From Clusia tigrina (Eukaryota > Arthropoda > Insecta > Diptera > Clusiidae): 64,000 nt of DNA. The stretch spans positions 108,546,542 to 108,610,541 of the forward strand of contig OV050032.1 of assembly GCA_920105625.2 (NCBI GenBank), given 5' to 3'. The position numbers and the translations under genes are program-made. Below, one piece after another: positions 24,651 through 37,944 of this stretch (position 1 is its first letter; the number at the start of each line of letters is the position of its first letter). The notes under the pieces are model-generated. The model was given only the letters and a program-made list of their open reading frames with translations. It had not been told where the DNA came from and made no database searches.

Positions 24651-27600
24651 ACTCAAGGGTAGCATAGCTTTGAGCGATGGCTTAAATTGACAAGAGGCTC
24701 GAGTACTTTATTGTTACAAAATTTTAAGGTTTTATGACGCTCCAGTAAAAAGTTACAAGCATTTGTATGTTGCAAACTTTGATAGGTGTAGGACGTACCG
24801 TAAAGAAGTTAGGGGCGTTTGAAGTTTTATCAGTGTTTGATTTGGGACTCAAGGGTAGCATAGTTTTGAGCGATGGCTTAAATTGACAAGAGGCTCGAGT
24901 ACTTTATTGTTACAAAATTTCAAGGTTTTATGACGCTCCAGTAAAAAGTTACAAGCATTTGTATGTTGCAAACTTTGATAGGTGTAGGACGTACCGTAAA
25001 GAAGTTAGGGCCATTTGAAGTTTTATCAGTGTTTGATTTGGGATTCTAGGGTAGCATAGCTTTGAGCGATGGCTTAAATTGACAAGAGGCTCGGGTACTT
25101 TATTGTTACAAAATTTCAAGGTTTTATGACGCTCCAGTAAAAAGTTACAAGCATTTGTATGTTGCAAACTTTGATAGGTGTAGGACGTACCGTAAAGAAG
25201 TTAGGGGCGTTTGAAGTCTTATCAGTGTTTGATTTGGGACTCAAGGGTAGCATAGCTTTGTGCGATAGCTCAAATTGACAAGAGACTCGGGTACTTTATT
25301 GTTACAAAATTTCAAGGTTTTATGACGCTCTAGTAAAAAGTTACAAGCATTTGTATGTTGCAAACTTTGATAGGTGTAGGATGTACCGTGAAGAAGTTAG
25401 GGGCGTTTAAAGTTTTATCAGTGTTTGATTTGGGACTCAAGGGTAGCGTAGCTTTGAGCGATGGCTTAAATTGACAAGAGGCTCGGGTACTTTATTGTTA
25501 CAAAATTTCAAGGTTTTATGACGCTCCAGTAAAAAGTTACAAGCATTTGTATGTTGCAAACTTTGATAGGTGTAGGACGTACCGTAAAGAAGTTAGGGGC
25601 GTTTGAAGTTTTATCAGTGTTTGATTTGGGACTCAAGGGTAGCATAGCTTTGAGCGATGGCCTAAATTGACAAGAGGCTCGAGTACTTTATTGTTACAAA
25701 ATTTCAAGGTTTTATGACGCTCCAGTAAAAAGTTACAAGCATTTGTATGTTGCAAACTTTGATTGGTGTAGGACGTACCGTATAGAAGTTAGTGCCATTT
25801 GAAGTTTTATCAGTGTTTGATTTAGGACTCTAGGGTAGCATAGCTTTGAGCGATGGCCTAAATTGACAAGAGGCTCGAGTACTTTAATGTTACAAAATTT
25901 CAAGGTTTTATGACGCTCCAGTAAAAAGTTACAAGCATTTGTATGTTGCAAAGTTTGATTGATGTAGGACGTACCGTATAGAAGTTAGGGCCATTTGAAG
26001 TTTTATCAGTGTTTGATTTGGGACTCTAGGGTAGCATAGCTTTGAGCGATGGCTTAAATTGACAAGAGGCTCGGGTACTTTATTGTTACAAAATTTCAAG
26101 GTTTTATGACGCTCCAGTAAAAAGTTACAAGCATTTGTATGTTGCAAACTTTGATAGGTGTAGGATGTACCGTGAAGAAGTTAGGGGCGTTTAAAGTTTT
26201 ATCAGTGTTTGATTTGGGACTCAAGGGTAGCGTAGCTTTGAGCGATGGCTTAAATTGACAAGAGGCTCGGGTACTTTATTGTTACAAAATTTCAAGGTTT
26301 TATGACGCTCCAGTAAAAAGTTACAAGCATTTGTATGTTGCAAACTTTGATAGGTGTAGGACGTACCGTAAAGAAGTTAGGGGCGTTTGATGTTTTATCA
26401 GTGTTTGAATTGGGACTCAAGGGTAGCATAGCTTTGAGCGATGGCTTAAATTGACAAGAGGCTCGAGTGCTTCATTGTTACAAAATTTCAAGGTTTTATG
26501 ACGCTCCAGTAAAAAGTTACAAGCATTTGTCTTTTGCAAACTTTGATAGGTGTAGGACGTACCGTAAAGAAGTTAGGGGCGTTTGAAGTTTTATCAGTGT
26601 TTGATTTGGGACTCAAGGGTAGCATAGATTTGAGCGATGGCCTAACTTGACAAGAGGCTCGAGTACTTTATTGTTACAAAATTTCAAGGTTTTATGACGC
26701 TCCAGTAAAAAGTTACAAGCATTTGTATGTTGCAAACTTTGATAGGTGTAGGACGTACCGTAAAGAAGTTAGGGGCGTTTGAAGTTTTATCAGTGTTTGA
26801 TTTGGGACTCTAGGGTAGCATAGCTTTGAGCGATGGCTTAAATTGACAAGAGGCTCGGGTACTTTATTGTTACAAAATTTTAAGGTTATATGACGCTCCA
26901 GTAAAAAGTTACAAGCATTTGTATGTTGCAAACTTTGATAGGTGTAGGACGTACCGTGAAGAAGTTAGGGGCGTTTGAAGTTTTATCATTGTTTGATTTG
27001 GGACTCTAGGGTAGCATAGCTTTGAGCGATGGCTTAAATTGACAAGAGGCTCGGGTACTTTATTGTTACCAAATTTCAAGGTTTTATGACGCTCCAGTAA
27101 AAAGTTACAAGCATTTGTATGTTGCAAACTTTGATACGTGTAGGACGTACCGTAAAGAAGTTAGGGGCGTTTGAAGTTTTATCAGTGTTTGATTTGGGAC
27201 TCTAGGGTAGCATAGCTTTGAGCGATAGCTTAAATTGACAAGAGGCTCGAGTACTTTATTGTTACAAAATTTCAAGGTTTTATGACGCTCCAGTAAAAAG
27301 TTACAAGCATTTGTATGTTGCAAACTTTGATAGGTGTAGGACGTACCGTAACGAAAATTAGGGCCATTTGAAGTTTTATCAGTGTTTGATTTGGGACTCT
27401 AGGGTAGAATAGCTTTGAGCGATAGCTTAAATTGACAAGAGGCTCGAGTACTTTATTGTTACAAAATTTCAAGGTTTTATGACGCTCCAGTAAAAAGTTA
27501 CAAGCATTTGTATGTTGCAAACTTTGATACGTGTAGGACGTACCGTAAAGAAGTTAGGGGCGTTTGAAGTTTTATCAGTGTTTGAATTGGGACTCTAGGG

Positions 27601-27675
27601 TAGCATAGCTTTGAGCGATAGCTTAAATTGACAAGAGGCTCGAGTACTTTATTGTTACAAAATTTCAAGGTTTTA
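24145..27675 (+). repeat. 18-monomer duplication (3530 bp), copy 1
   Basis: It matches 27676-31205 and slightly beyond at 3530 bp, 18 units plus 2 bp. Shared rare states are TGTTTGGTTTGG near 24441 and 27971, GAAAATTAGGG, TAGTTTTGAGCG, GGGATTCTAGG and AAGTCTTATC. The 2745-bp relationship above is embedded in it, so this segment was built by at least two rounds of amplification. Confidence 0.85.
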
Positions 27676-30600
27676 TGACGCTCCAGTAAAAAGTTACAAG
27701 CATTTGTATGTTGCAAACTTTGATAGGTGTAGGACGTACCGTGAAGAAGTTAGGGGCGTTTGAAGTTTTATCAGTGTTTGATTTGGGACTCTAGGGTAGC
27801 ATAGCTTTGAGCGATGGCTTAAATTGACAAGAGGCTCGGGTACTTTATTGTTACCAAATTTCAAGGTTTTATGACGCTCCAGTAAAAAGTTACAAGCATT
27901 TGTATGTTGCAAACTTTGATACGTGTAGGACGTACCGTAAAGAAGTTAGGGGCGTTTGAAGTTTTATCAGTGTTTGGTTTGGGACTCTAGGGTAGCATAG
28001 CTTTGAGCGATAGCTTAAATTGACAAGAGGCTCGAGTACTTTATTGTTACAAAATTTCAAGGTTTTATGACGCTCCAGTAAAAAGTTACAAGCATTTGTA
28101 TGTTGCAAACTTTGATAGGTGTAGGACGTACCGTAAAGAAAATTAGGGCCATTTGAAGTTTTATCAGTGTTTGATTTGGGACTCAAGGGTAGCATAGCTT
28201 TGAGCGATGGCTTAAATTGACAAGAGGCTCGAGTACTTTATTGTTACAAAATTTTAAGGTTTTATGACGCTCCAGTAAAAAGTTACAATCATTTGTATGT
28301 TGCAAACTTTGATAGGTGTAGGACGTACCGTAAAGAAGTTAGGGGCGTTTGAAGTTTTATCAGTGTTTGATTTGGGACTCAAGGGTAGCATAGTTTTGAG
28401 CGATGGCTTAAATTGACAAGAGGCTCGAGTACTTTATTGTTACAAAATTTCAAGGTTTTATGACGCTCCAGTAAAAAGTTACAAGCATTTGTATGTTGCA
28501 AACTTTGATAGGTGTAGGACGTACCGTAAAGAAGTTAGGGCCATTTGAAGTTTTATCAGTGTTTGATTTGGGATTCTAGGGTAGCATAGCTTTGAGCGAT
28601 GGCTTAAATTGACAAGAGGCTCGGGTACTTTATTGTTACAAAATTTCAAGGTTTTATGACGCTCCAGTAAAAAGTTACAAGCATTTGTATGTTGCAAACT
28701 TTGATAGGTGTAGGACGTACCGTAAAGAAGTTAGGGGCGTTTGAAGTCTTATCAGTGTTTGATTTGGGACTCAAGGGTAGCATAGCTTTGTGCGATAGCT
28801 CAAATTGACAAGAGACTCGGGTACTTTATTGTTACAAAATTTCAAGGTTTTATGACGCTCTAGTAAAAAGTTACAAGCATTTGTATGTTGCAAACTTTGA
28901 TAGGTGTAGGATGTACCGTGAAGAAGTTAGGGGCGTTTAAAGTTTTATCAGTGTTTGATTTGGGACTCAAGGGTAGCGTAGCTTTGAGCGATGGCTTAAA
29001 TTGACAAGAGGCTCGGGTACTTTATTGTTACAAAATTTCAAGGTTTTATGACGCTCCAGTAAAAAGTTACAAGCATTTGTATGTTGCAAACTTTGATAGG
29101 TGTAGGACGTACCGTAAAGAAGTTAGGGGCGTTTAAAGTTTTATCAGTGTTTGATTTGGGACTCAAGGGTAGCATAGCTTTGAGCGATGGCCTAAATTGA
29201 CAAGAGGCTCGAGTACTTTATTGTTACAAAATTTCAAGGTTTTATGACGCTCCAGTAAAAAGTTACAAGCATTTGTATGTTGCAAACTTTGATTGGTGTA
29301 GGACGTACCGTATAGAAGTTAGTGCCATTTGAAGTTTTATCAGTGTTTGATTTAGGACTCTAGGGTAGCATAGCTTTGAGCGATGGCCTAAATTGACAAG
29401 AGGCTCGAGTACTTTAATGTTACAAAATTTCAAGGTTTTATGACGCTCCAGTAAAAAGTTACAAGCATTTGTATGTTGCAAAGTTTGATTGATGTAGGAC
29501 GTACCGTATAGAAGTTAGGGCCATTTGAAGTTTTATCAGTGTTTGATTTGGGACTCTAGGGTAGCATAGCTTTGAGCGATGGCTTAAATTGACAAGAGGC
29601 TCGGGTACTTTATTGTTACAAAATTTCAAGGTTTTATGACGCTCCAGTAAAAAGTTACAAGCATTTGTATGTTGCAAACTTTGATAGGTGTAGGATGTAC
29701 CGTGAAGAAGTTAGGGGCGTTTAAAGTTTTATCAGTGTTTGATTTGGGACTCAAGGGTAGCGTAGCTTTGAGCGATGGCTTAAATTGACAAGAGGCTCGG
29801 GTACTTTATTGTTACAAAATTTCAAGGTTTTATGACGCTCCAGTAAAAAGTTACAAGCATTTGTATGTTGCAAACTTTGATAGGTGTAGGACGTACCGTA
29901 AAGAAGTTAGGGGCGTTTGATGTTTTATCAGTGTTTGAATTGGGACTCAAGGGTAGCATAGCTTTGAGCGATGGCTTAAATTGACAAGAGGCTCGAGTGC
30001 TTCATTGTTACAAAATTTCAAGGTTTTATGACGCTCCAGTAAAAAGTTACAAGCATTTGTCTTTTGCAAACTTTGATAGGTGTAGGACGTACCGTAAAGA
30101 AGTTAGGGGCGTTTGAAGTTTTATCAGTGTTTGATTTGGGACTCAAGGGTAGCATAGCTTTGAGCGATGGCCTAACTTGACAAGAGGCTCGAGTACTTTA
30201 TTGTTACAAAATTTCAAGGTTTTATGACGCTCCAGTAAAAAGTTACAAGCATTTGTATGTTGCAAACTTTGATAGGTGTAGGACGTACCGTAAAGAAGTT
30301 AGGGGCGTTTGAAGTTTTATCAGTGTTTGATTTGGGACTCTAGGGTAGCATAGCTTTGAGCGATGGCTTAAATTGACAAGAGGCTCGGGTACTTTATTGT
30401 TACAAAATTTTAAGGTTATATGACGCTCCAGTAAAAAGTTACAAGCATTTGTATGTTGCAAACTTTGATAGGTGTAGGACGTACCGTGAAGAAGTTAGGG
30501 GCGTTTGAAGTTTTATCATTGTTTGATTTGGGACTCTAGGGTAGCATAGCTTTGAGCGATGGCTTAAATTGACAAGAGGCTCGGGTACTTTATTGTTACC

Positions 30601-31205
30601 AAATTTCAAGGTTTTATGACGCTCCAGTAAAAAGTTACAAGCATTTGTATGTTGCAAACTTTGATACGTGTAGGACGTACCGTAAAGAAGTTAGGGGCGT
30701 TTGAAGTTTTATCAGTGTTTGATTTGGGACTCTAGGGTAGCATAGCTTTGAGCGATAGCTTAAATTGACAAGAGGCTCGAGTACTTTATTGTTACAAAAT
30801 TTCAAGGTTTTATGACGCTCCAGTAAAAAGTTACAAGCATTTGTATGTTGCAAACTTTGATAGGTGTAGGACGTACCGTAACGAAAATTAGGGCCATTTG
30901 AAGTTTTATCAGTGTTTGATTTGGGACTCTAGGGTAGAATAGCTTTGAGCGATAGCTTAAATTGACAAGAGGCTCGAGTACTTTATTGTTACAAAATTTC
31001 AAGGTTTTATGACGCTCCAGTAAAAAGTTACAAGCATTTGTATGTTGCAAACTTTGATACGTGTAGGACGTACCGTAAAGAAGTTAGGGGCGTTTGAAGT
31101 TTTATCAGTGTTTGAATTGGGACTCTAGGGTAGCATAGCTTTGAGCGATAGCTTAAATTGACAAGAGGCTCGAGTACTTTATTGTTACAAAATTTCAAGG
31201 TTTTA
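27676..31205 (+). repeat. 18-monomer duplication (3530 bp), copy 2
   Basis: It follows copy 1 directly. Private changes here include ACAATCATTTG near 28286, CGTTTAAAG near 29131 and TAGCTTTGAGCG near 30161, where copy 1 has TAGATTTGAGCG. The GTAACGAAAATTAGGG monomer occurs in both copies (27348, 30878). Confidence 0.85.
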
Positions 31206-32048
31206 TGACGCTCCAGTAAAAAGTTACAAGCATTTGTATGTTGCAAACTTTGATAGGTGTAGGACGTACCGTAAAGAAAATTAGGGCCATTTGAAGTTTT
31301 ATCAGTGTTTGATTTGGGACTCAAGGGTAGCATAGCTTTGAGCGATGGCTTAAATTGACAAGAGGCTCGAGTACTTTATTGTTACAAAATTTTAGGGTTT
31401 TATGACGCTCCAGTAAAAAGTTACAAGCATTTGTATGTTGCAAACTTTGATAGGTGTAGGACGTACCGTAAAGAAGTTAGGGGCGTTTGAAGTTTTATCA
31501 GTGTTTGATTTGGGACTCAAGGGTAGCATAGTTTTGAGCGATGGCTTAAATTGACAAGAGGCTCGAGTACTTTATTGTTACAAAATTTCAAGGTTTTATG
31601 ACGCTCCAGTAAAAAGTTACAAGCATTTGTATGTTGCAAACTTTGATAGGTGTAGGACGTACCGTAAAGAAGTTAGGGCCATTTGAAGTTTTATCAGTGT
31701 TTGATTTGGGATTCTAGGGTAGCATAGCTTTGAGCGATGGCTTAAATTGACAAGAGGCTCGGGTACTTTATTGTTACAAAATTTCAAGGTTTTATGACGC
31801 TCCAGTAAAAAGTTACAAGCATTTGTATGTTGCAAACTTTGATAGGTGTAGGACGTACCGTAAAGAAGTTAGGGGCGTTTGAAGTCTTATCAGTGTTTGA
31901 TTTGGGACTCAAGGGTAGCATAGCTTTGTGCGATAGCTCAAATTGACAAGAGACTCGGGTACTTTATTGTTACAAAATTTCAAGGTTTTATGACGCTCTA
32001 GTAAAAAGTTACAAGCATTTGTATGTTGCAAACTTTGATAGGTGTAGG
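30994..32048 (+). repeat. Partial third copy (offset 3138 bp)
   Basis: This stretch matches 27856-28910 at 3138 bp and 24326-25380 by descent. It repeats the run GAAAATTAGGG, TAGTTTTGAGCG, GGGATTCTAGG, AAGTCTTATC, with TTTTAGGGTTTTATG near 31391 as a private change. Matching ends near 32048, where this lineage stops; I saw no copy of the run to the right. Confidence 0.8.
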
Positions 32049-33924
32049 ACGTACCGTAAAGAAGTTAGGGCCATTTGAAGTTTTATCAGTGTTTGATTTG
32101 GGACTAAAGGGTAGCATAGCTTTGAGCGATAGCTTAAATTGACAAGAGGCTCGAGTACTTTATTGTTACAAAATTTCAAGGTTTTATGACGCTCCAGTAA
32201 AAAGTTACAAGCATTTGTATGTTGGAAACTTTGATAGGTGTAGGACGTGCCGTAAAGAAGTTAGGGGAATTTGAAGTTTTATCAGTGTTTGATTTGGGAC
32301 TCTAGGGTAGCATAGCTTTGAGCGATAGCTTAAATTGACAAGAGGCTCGAGTACTTTATTGTTACAAAATTTCAAGGTTTTATGACGCTCCAGTAAAAAG
32401 TTACAAGCATTGGTATGTTGCAAACTTTGATAGGTGTAGGACGTACCGAAAAGAAGTTAGGGCCATTTGAAGTTTTATCAGTGTTTGATTTGGGACTCAA
32501 TGGTAGCATAGCTTTGAGCGATGGCCTAAATTGACAAGAGGCTCGAGTACTTTATTGTTACAAAATTTCAAGGTTTTATGACGCTCCAGTAAAAAGTTAC
32601 AAGCATTTGTATGTTGCAAACTTTGATTGGTGTAGGACGTACCGTATAGAAGTTAGGGCCATTTGAAGTTTTATCAGTGTTTGATTTTGGACTCTAGGGT
32701 AGCATAGCTTTGAGCGATGGCTTAAATTGACAAGAGGCTCGGGTACTTTATTGTTACAAAATTTCAAGGTTTTATGACGCTCCAGTAAAAAGTTACAAGC
32801 ATTTGTATGTTGCAAACTTTGATAGGTGTAGGACGTACCGTAAAGAAGTTAGGGGCGTTTGAAGTTTTATCAGTGTTTGATTTGGGACTCAAGGGTAGCA
32901 TAGCTTTGAGCGATAGCTTAAATTGACAAGAGGCTCGAGTACTTTATTGTTACAAAATTTCAAGGTTTTATGACGCTCCAGTAAAAAGTTACAAGCATTT
33001 ATGTTGCAAACTTTGATAGGTGTAGGACGTACCGTAAAGAAGTTAGGGTCATTTTAAGTTTTATCAGTGTTTGAGTTGGGACTCAAGGGTAGCATAGCTT
33101 TGAGCGATGGCCTAAATTGACAAGAGGCTCGAGTACTTCATTGTTACAAAATTTCAAGGTTTTATGACGCTCCAGTAAAAAGTTACAAGCATTTGTATGT
33201 TGAAAACTTTGATAGGTGTAGGACGTACCGTAAACAAGTTAGGGCAATTTGAAGTTTTATCAGTGTTTGATTTGGGACTCTAGGGTAGCATAGCTTTGAG
33301 CGATGGCTTAAATTGACATGAGGCTCGGGTACTTTATTGTTACAAAATTTCAAGGTTTTATGACGCTCCAGTAAAAAGTTACAAGCATTTGTATGTTGCA
33401 AACTTTGATAGGTGTAGGCCGTACCGTAAAGAAGTTAGGGCCATTTGAAGTTTTATCAGTGTTTGATTTGGGACTCAAGGGTAGCATAGCTTTGAGCGAT
33501 GGCTTAAATTGACAAGAGGCTCGAGTACGTTATTGTTACAAAATTTCAAGGTTTTATGACGCTCCAGTAAAAAGTTACAAGCATTTGTATGTTGCAAACT
33601 TTGATTGGTGTAGGACGTACCGTATAGAAGTTAGGGCCATTTGAAGTTTTATCAGTGTTTGAGTTGGGACTCAAGGGTAGCATAGCTTTGAGCGATGGCC
33701 TAAATTGACAAGAGGCTCGAGTACTTCATTGTTACAAAATTTCAAGGTTTTATGACGCTCCAGTAAAAAGTTACAAGCATTTGTATGTTGCAAACTTTGA
33801 TAGGTGTAGAACGTACCGTAAAGAAGTTAGGGCAATTTGAAGTTTTATCAGTGTTTGATTTGAGACTCTAGGGTAGCATAGCTTTGAGCGATGGCTTTAA
33901 TTGACAAGAGGCTCGGGTACTTTA
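32049..33924 (+). repeat. Transition segment between the two halves of the array
   Basis: Monomers here resemble distant ones rather than their neighbours. GGGGAATTTGAAG at about 32264 otherwise occurs only in the first 7 kb. GATTTTGGACTC near 32683 is otherwise found near 19155 and again at 53250 and 55989. At 32990-33010 the first copy of a 2-bp-deleted monomer (GCATTTATGTTGC) appears, linked to TCATTTTAAG and GAGTTGGG. A segment at 33183-33655 (TGAAAACTTTG, AAACAAGTTAGGGC, GACATGAGG) recurs at 37494-37966, 4311 bp away. Confidence 0.7.
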
Positions 33925-34985
33925 TTGTTACAAAATTTCAAGGTTTTATGACGCTCCAGTAAAAAGTTACAAGCATTTATATGTTGCAAACTTTGATAGG
34001 TGTAGGACGTACCGTAAAGAAGTTAGGGCCGTTTGAAGTTTTATCAGTGTTTGATTTGGGACTCAAGGGTAGCATAGCTTTGAGCGATGGCCTAAATTGG
34101 CAAGAGGCTCGAGTACTTCATTTTTACAAAATTTCAAGGTTTTATGACGCTCCAGTAAAAAGTTACAAGCATTTGTATGTTGCAAACTTTGATAGGTGTA
34201 GGACGTACCGTAAAGAAGTTAGGGGCGTTTGAACTTTTATCAGTGTTTGATTTGGGACACAAGGGTAGCATAGCTTTGAGCGATGGCCTAAATTGACAAG
34301 AGGCTCGAGTACTTTATTGTTACAAAATTTCAAGGTTTTATGACGCTCTAGTAAAAAGTTACAAGCATTTGTATGTTGCAAACTTTGATTGGTGTAGGAC
34401 GTACCGTATAGTAGTTAGGGCCATTTGAAGTTTTATCAGTGTTTGATTTGGGACTCTAGGGTAGCATAGCTTTGAGCGATGGCCTAAATTGACAAGAGGC
34501 TCGAGTACTTTATTGTTACAAAATTTCAAGGTTTTATGACGCTCCAGTAAAAAGTTACAAGCATTTGTATGTTGCAAACTTTGATAGGTGTAGGACGTAC
34601 CGTAAAGAAGTTAGGGCCATTTGAAGTTTTATCAGTGTTTGATTTGGGACTCAAGGGTAGCATAGCTTTGAGCGATGGCCTGAATTGACAAGAGGCTCGA
34701 GTACTTCATTGTTACAAAATTTCAATGTTTTATGACGCTCCAGTAAAAAGTTACAAGCATTTGTATGTTGCAAACTTTGATAGGTGTAGAACGTACCGTA
34801 AAGAAGTTAGGGCAATTTGAAGTTTTATCAGTGTTTGATTTGAGACTCTAGGGTAGCATAGCTTTGAGCGATGGCTTTAATTGACAAGAGGCTCGGTAAC
34901 TTTATTGTTACAAAATTTCAATGTTTCATGACGCTCCAGTAAATAGTTACAAGCATTTGTATGTTGCAAACTTTGATAGGTGTAG
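33925..34985 (+). repeat. 10-monomer-spaced duplication (1959 bp), copy 1
   Basis: It matches 35884-36945 at 1959 bp. It contains the leftmost GGGACACAAGGG monomer that I saw (34255) together with GCATTTATATGTTGC, AATTGGCAAGAGG, CATTTTTACAAAATTTC and the one-base change GTAGTTAGGGCC. These states become common from here to about 58.7 kb. Confidence 0.78.
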
Positions 34986-35699
34986 GCCGTACCGTAAAGA
35001 AGTTAGGGCCATTTGAAGTTTTATCAGTGTTTGATTTGGGACTCAAGGGTAGCATAGCTTTGAGCGATGGCTTAAATTGACAAGAGGCTCGAGTACGTTA
35101 TTGTTACAAACTTTCAAGGTTTTATGACGCTCCAGTAAAAAGTTACAAGCATTTGTATGTTGCAAACTTTGATTGGTGTAGGACGTACCGTATAGAAGTT
35201 AGGGCCATTTGAAGTTTTATCAGTGTTTGATTTGGGACTCAAGGGTAGCATAGCTTTGAGCGATGGCCTAAATTGACAAGAGGCTCCAGTACTTTATTGT
35301 TAAAAAATTTCAAGGTTTTATGACGCTCCAGTAAAAAGTTACAAGCATTTGTATGTTGCAAACTTTGATAGGTGTAGGACGTACCGTATAGAAGTTAGGG
35401 TCATTTGAAGTTTTATCAGTGTTTGATTTCGGACTCTAGGGTAGCATAGCTTTGAGCGATGGCTTAAGTTGACAAGGGGCTCGGGTACTTTATTGTTACA
35501 AAATTTCAAGGTTTTATGACGCTCCAGTAAAAAGTTACAAGCATTTGTATGTTGCAAACTTTGAAAGGTGTAGGACGTACCGTATATAAGTTAGGGCCAT
35601 TTGAAGTTTTATCAGTATTTGATTTGGGACTCTAGAGTAGCATAGCTTTGAGCGATGGCCAAAATTGACAAGAGGCTCGAGTACTTTATTGTTACAAAA

Positions 35700-35720
35700 T
35701 TTCAAGGTTTATGACGCTCC
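35700..35720 (+). repeat. 195-bp monomer lineage with one T lost
   Basis: TTCAAGGTTTATGACG replaces TTCAAGGTTTTATGACG. I saw the same loss near 38450, 41581, 49806, 51771, 53333, 54113, 55290, 56073, 56853 and 58031, and not left of 35.7 kb. It is usually preceded by GGCCAAAATTGAC, so it marks one monomer lineage amplified across the right half. Confidence 0.75.
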
Positions 35721-35883
35721 AGTAAAAAGTTACAAGCATTTGTATGTTGCAAACTTTGATTGGTGTAGGACGTACCGTAAAGAAGTTAGGGCCATTTGAA
35801 GTTTTATCAGTGTTTGATTTGGGACTCAAGGGTAGCATAGCTTTGAGCGATGGCCTAAATTGACAAAAGGCTCGAGTACTTTA

Positions 35884-36945
35884 TTGTTACAAAATTTCAA
35901 GGTTTTATGACGCTCCAGTAAAAAGTTACAAGCATTTATATGTTGCAAACTTTGATAGGTGTAGGACGTACCGTAAAGAAGTTAGGGCCATTTGAAGTTT
36001 TATCAGTGTTTGATTTGGGACTCAAGGGTAGCATAGCTTTGAGCGATGGCCTAAATTGGCAAGAGGCTCGAGTACTTCATTTTTACAAAATTTCAAGGTT
36101 TTATGACGCTCCAGTAAAAAGTTACAAGCATTTGTATGTTGCAAACTTTGATAGGTGTAGGACGTACCGTAAAGAAGTTAGGGGCGTTTGAAGTTTTATC
36201 AGTGTTTGATTTGGGACACAAGGGCAGCATAGCTTTGAGCGATGGCCTAAATTGACAAGAGGCTCGAGTACTTTATTGTTACAAAATTTCAAGGTTTTAT
36301 GACGCTCTAGTAAAAAGTTACAAGCATTTGTATGTTGCAAACTTTGATTGGTGTAGGACGTACCGTATAGTAGTTAGGGCCATTTGGAGTTTTATCAGTG
36401 TTTGATTTGGGACTCTAGGGTAGCATAGCTTTGAGCGATGGCCTAAATTGACAAGAGGCTCGAGTACTTTATTGTTACAAAATTTCAAGGTTTTATGACG
36501 CTCCAGTAAAAAGTTACAAGCATTTGTATGTTGCAAACTTTGATAGGTGTAGGACGTACCGTAAAGAAGTTAGGGCCATTTGAAGTTTTATCAGTGTTTG
36601 ATTTGGGACTCAAGGGTAGCATAGCTTTGAGCGATGGCCTGAATTGACAAGAGGCTCGAGTACTTCATTGTTACAAAATTTCAATGTTTTATGACGCTCC
36701 ATTAAAAAGTTACAAGCATTTGTATGTTGCAAACTTTGATAGGTGTAGAACGTACCGTAAAGAAGTTAGGGCAATTTGAAGTTTTATCAGTGTTTGATTT
36801 GAGACTCTAGGGTAGCATAGCTTTGAGCGATGGCTTTAATTGACAAGAGGCTCGGGTACTTTATTGTTACAAAATTTCAATGTTTCATGACGCTCCAGTA
36901 AATAGTTACAAGCATTTGTATGTTGCAAACTTTGATAGGTGTAGG
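35884..36945 (+). repeat. 10-monomer-spaced duplication (1959 bp), copy 2
   Basis: It carries the same order of variant monomers as copy 1, with private changes AAGGGCAGC near 36223, CATTTGGAG near 36382 and CTCCATTAAAAAG near 36699. Part of it recurs again six monomers later (35940 against 37116, 1176 bp). Confidence 0.78.
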
Positions 36946-37944
36946 ACGTACCGTAAAGAAGTTAGGGCCATTTGAAGTTTTATCAGTGTTTGATTTGGGA
37001 CTCAAGGGTAGCATAGCTTTGAGCGATGGCCTAAATTGACAAGAAGCTCGAGTACTTTATTGTTACAAAATTTCAAGGTTTTATGACGCTCCAGTAAAAA
37101 GTTACAAGCATTTATATGTTGCAAACTTTGATAGGTGTAGGACGTACCGTAAAGGAGTTAGGGCCATTTGAAGTTTTATCAGTGTTTGATTTGGGACTCA
37201 AGGGTAGCATAGCTTTGAGCGATGGCCTAAATTGGCAAAAGGCTCGAGTACTTCATTTTTACAAAATTTCAAGGTTTTATGACGCTCCAGTAAAAAGTTA
37301 CAAGCATTTGTATGTTGCAAACTTTGATAGGTGTAGGACGTACCGTAAAGAAGTTAGGGGCGTTTGAAGTTTTATCAGTGTTTGATTTGGGACACAAGGG
37401 TAGCATAGCTTTGAGCGATGGCCTAAATTGACAAGAGGCTCGAGTACTTTATTGTTACAAAATTTCAAGGTTTTATGACGCTCTAGTAAAAAGTTACAAG
37501 CATTTGTATGTTGAAAACTTTGATAGGTGTAGGACGTACCGTAAACAAGTTAGGGCAATTTGAAGTTTTATCAGTGTTTGATTTGGGACTCTAGGGTAGC
37601 ATAGCTTTGAGCGATGGCTTAAATTGACATGAGGCTCGGGTACTTTGTTGTTACAAAATTTCAAGGTTTTATGACGCTCCAGTAAAAAGTTACAAGCATT
37701 TGTATGTTGCAAACTTTGATAGGTGTAGGCCGTACCGTAAAGAAGTTAGGGCCATTTGAAGTTTTATCAGTGTTTGATTTGGGACTCAAGGGTAGCATAG
37801 CTTTGAGCGATGGCTTAAATTGACAAGAGGCTCGAGTACGTTATTGTTACAAACTTTCAAGGTTTTATGACGCTCCAGTAAAAAGTTACAAGCATTTGTA
37901 TGTTGCAAACTTTGATTGGTGTAGGACGTACCGTATAGAAGTTA

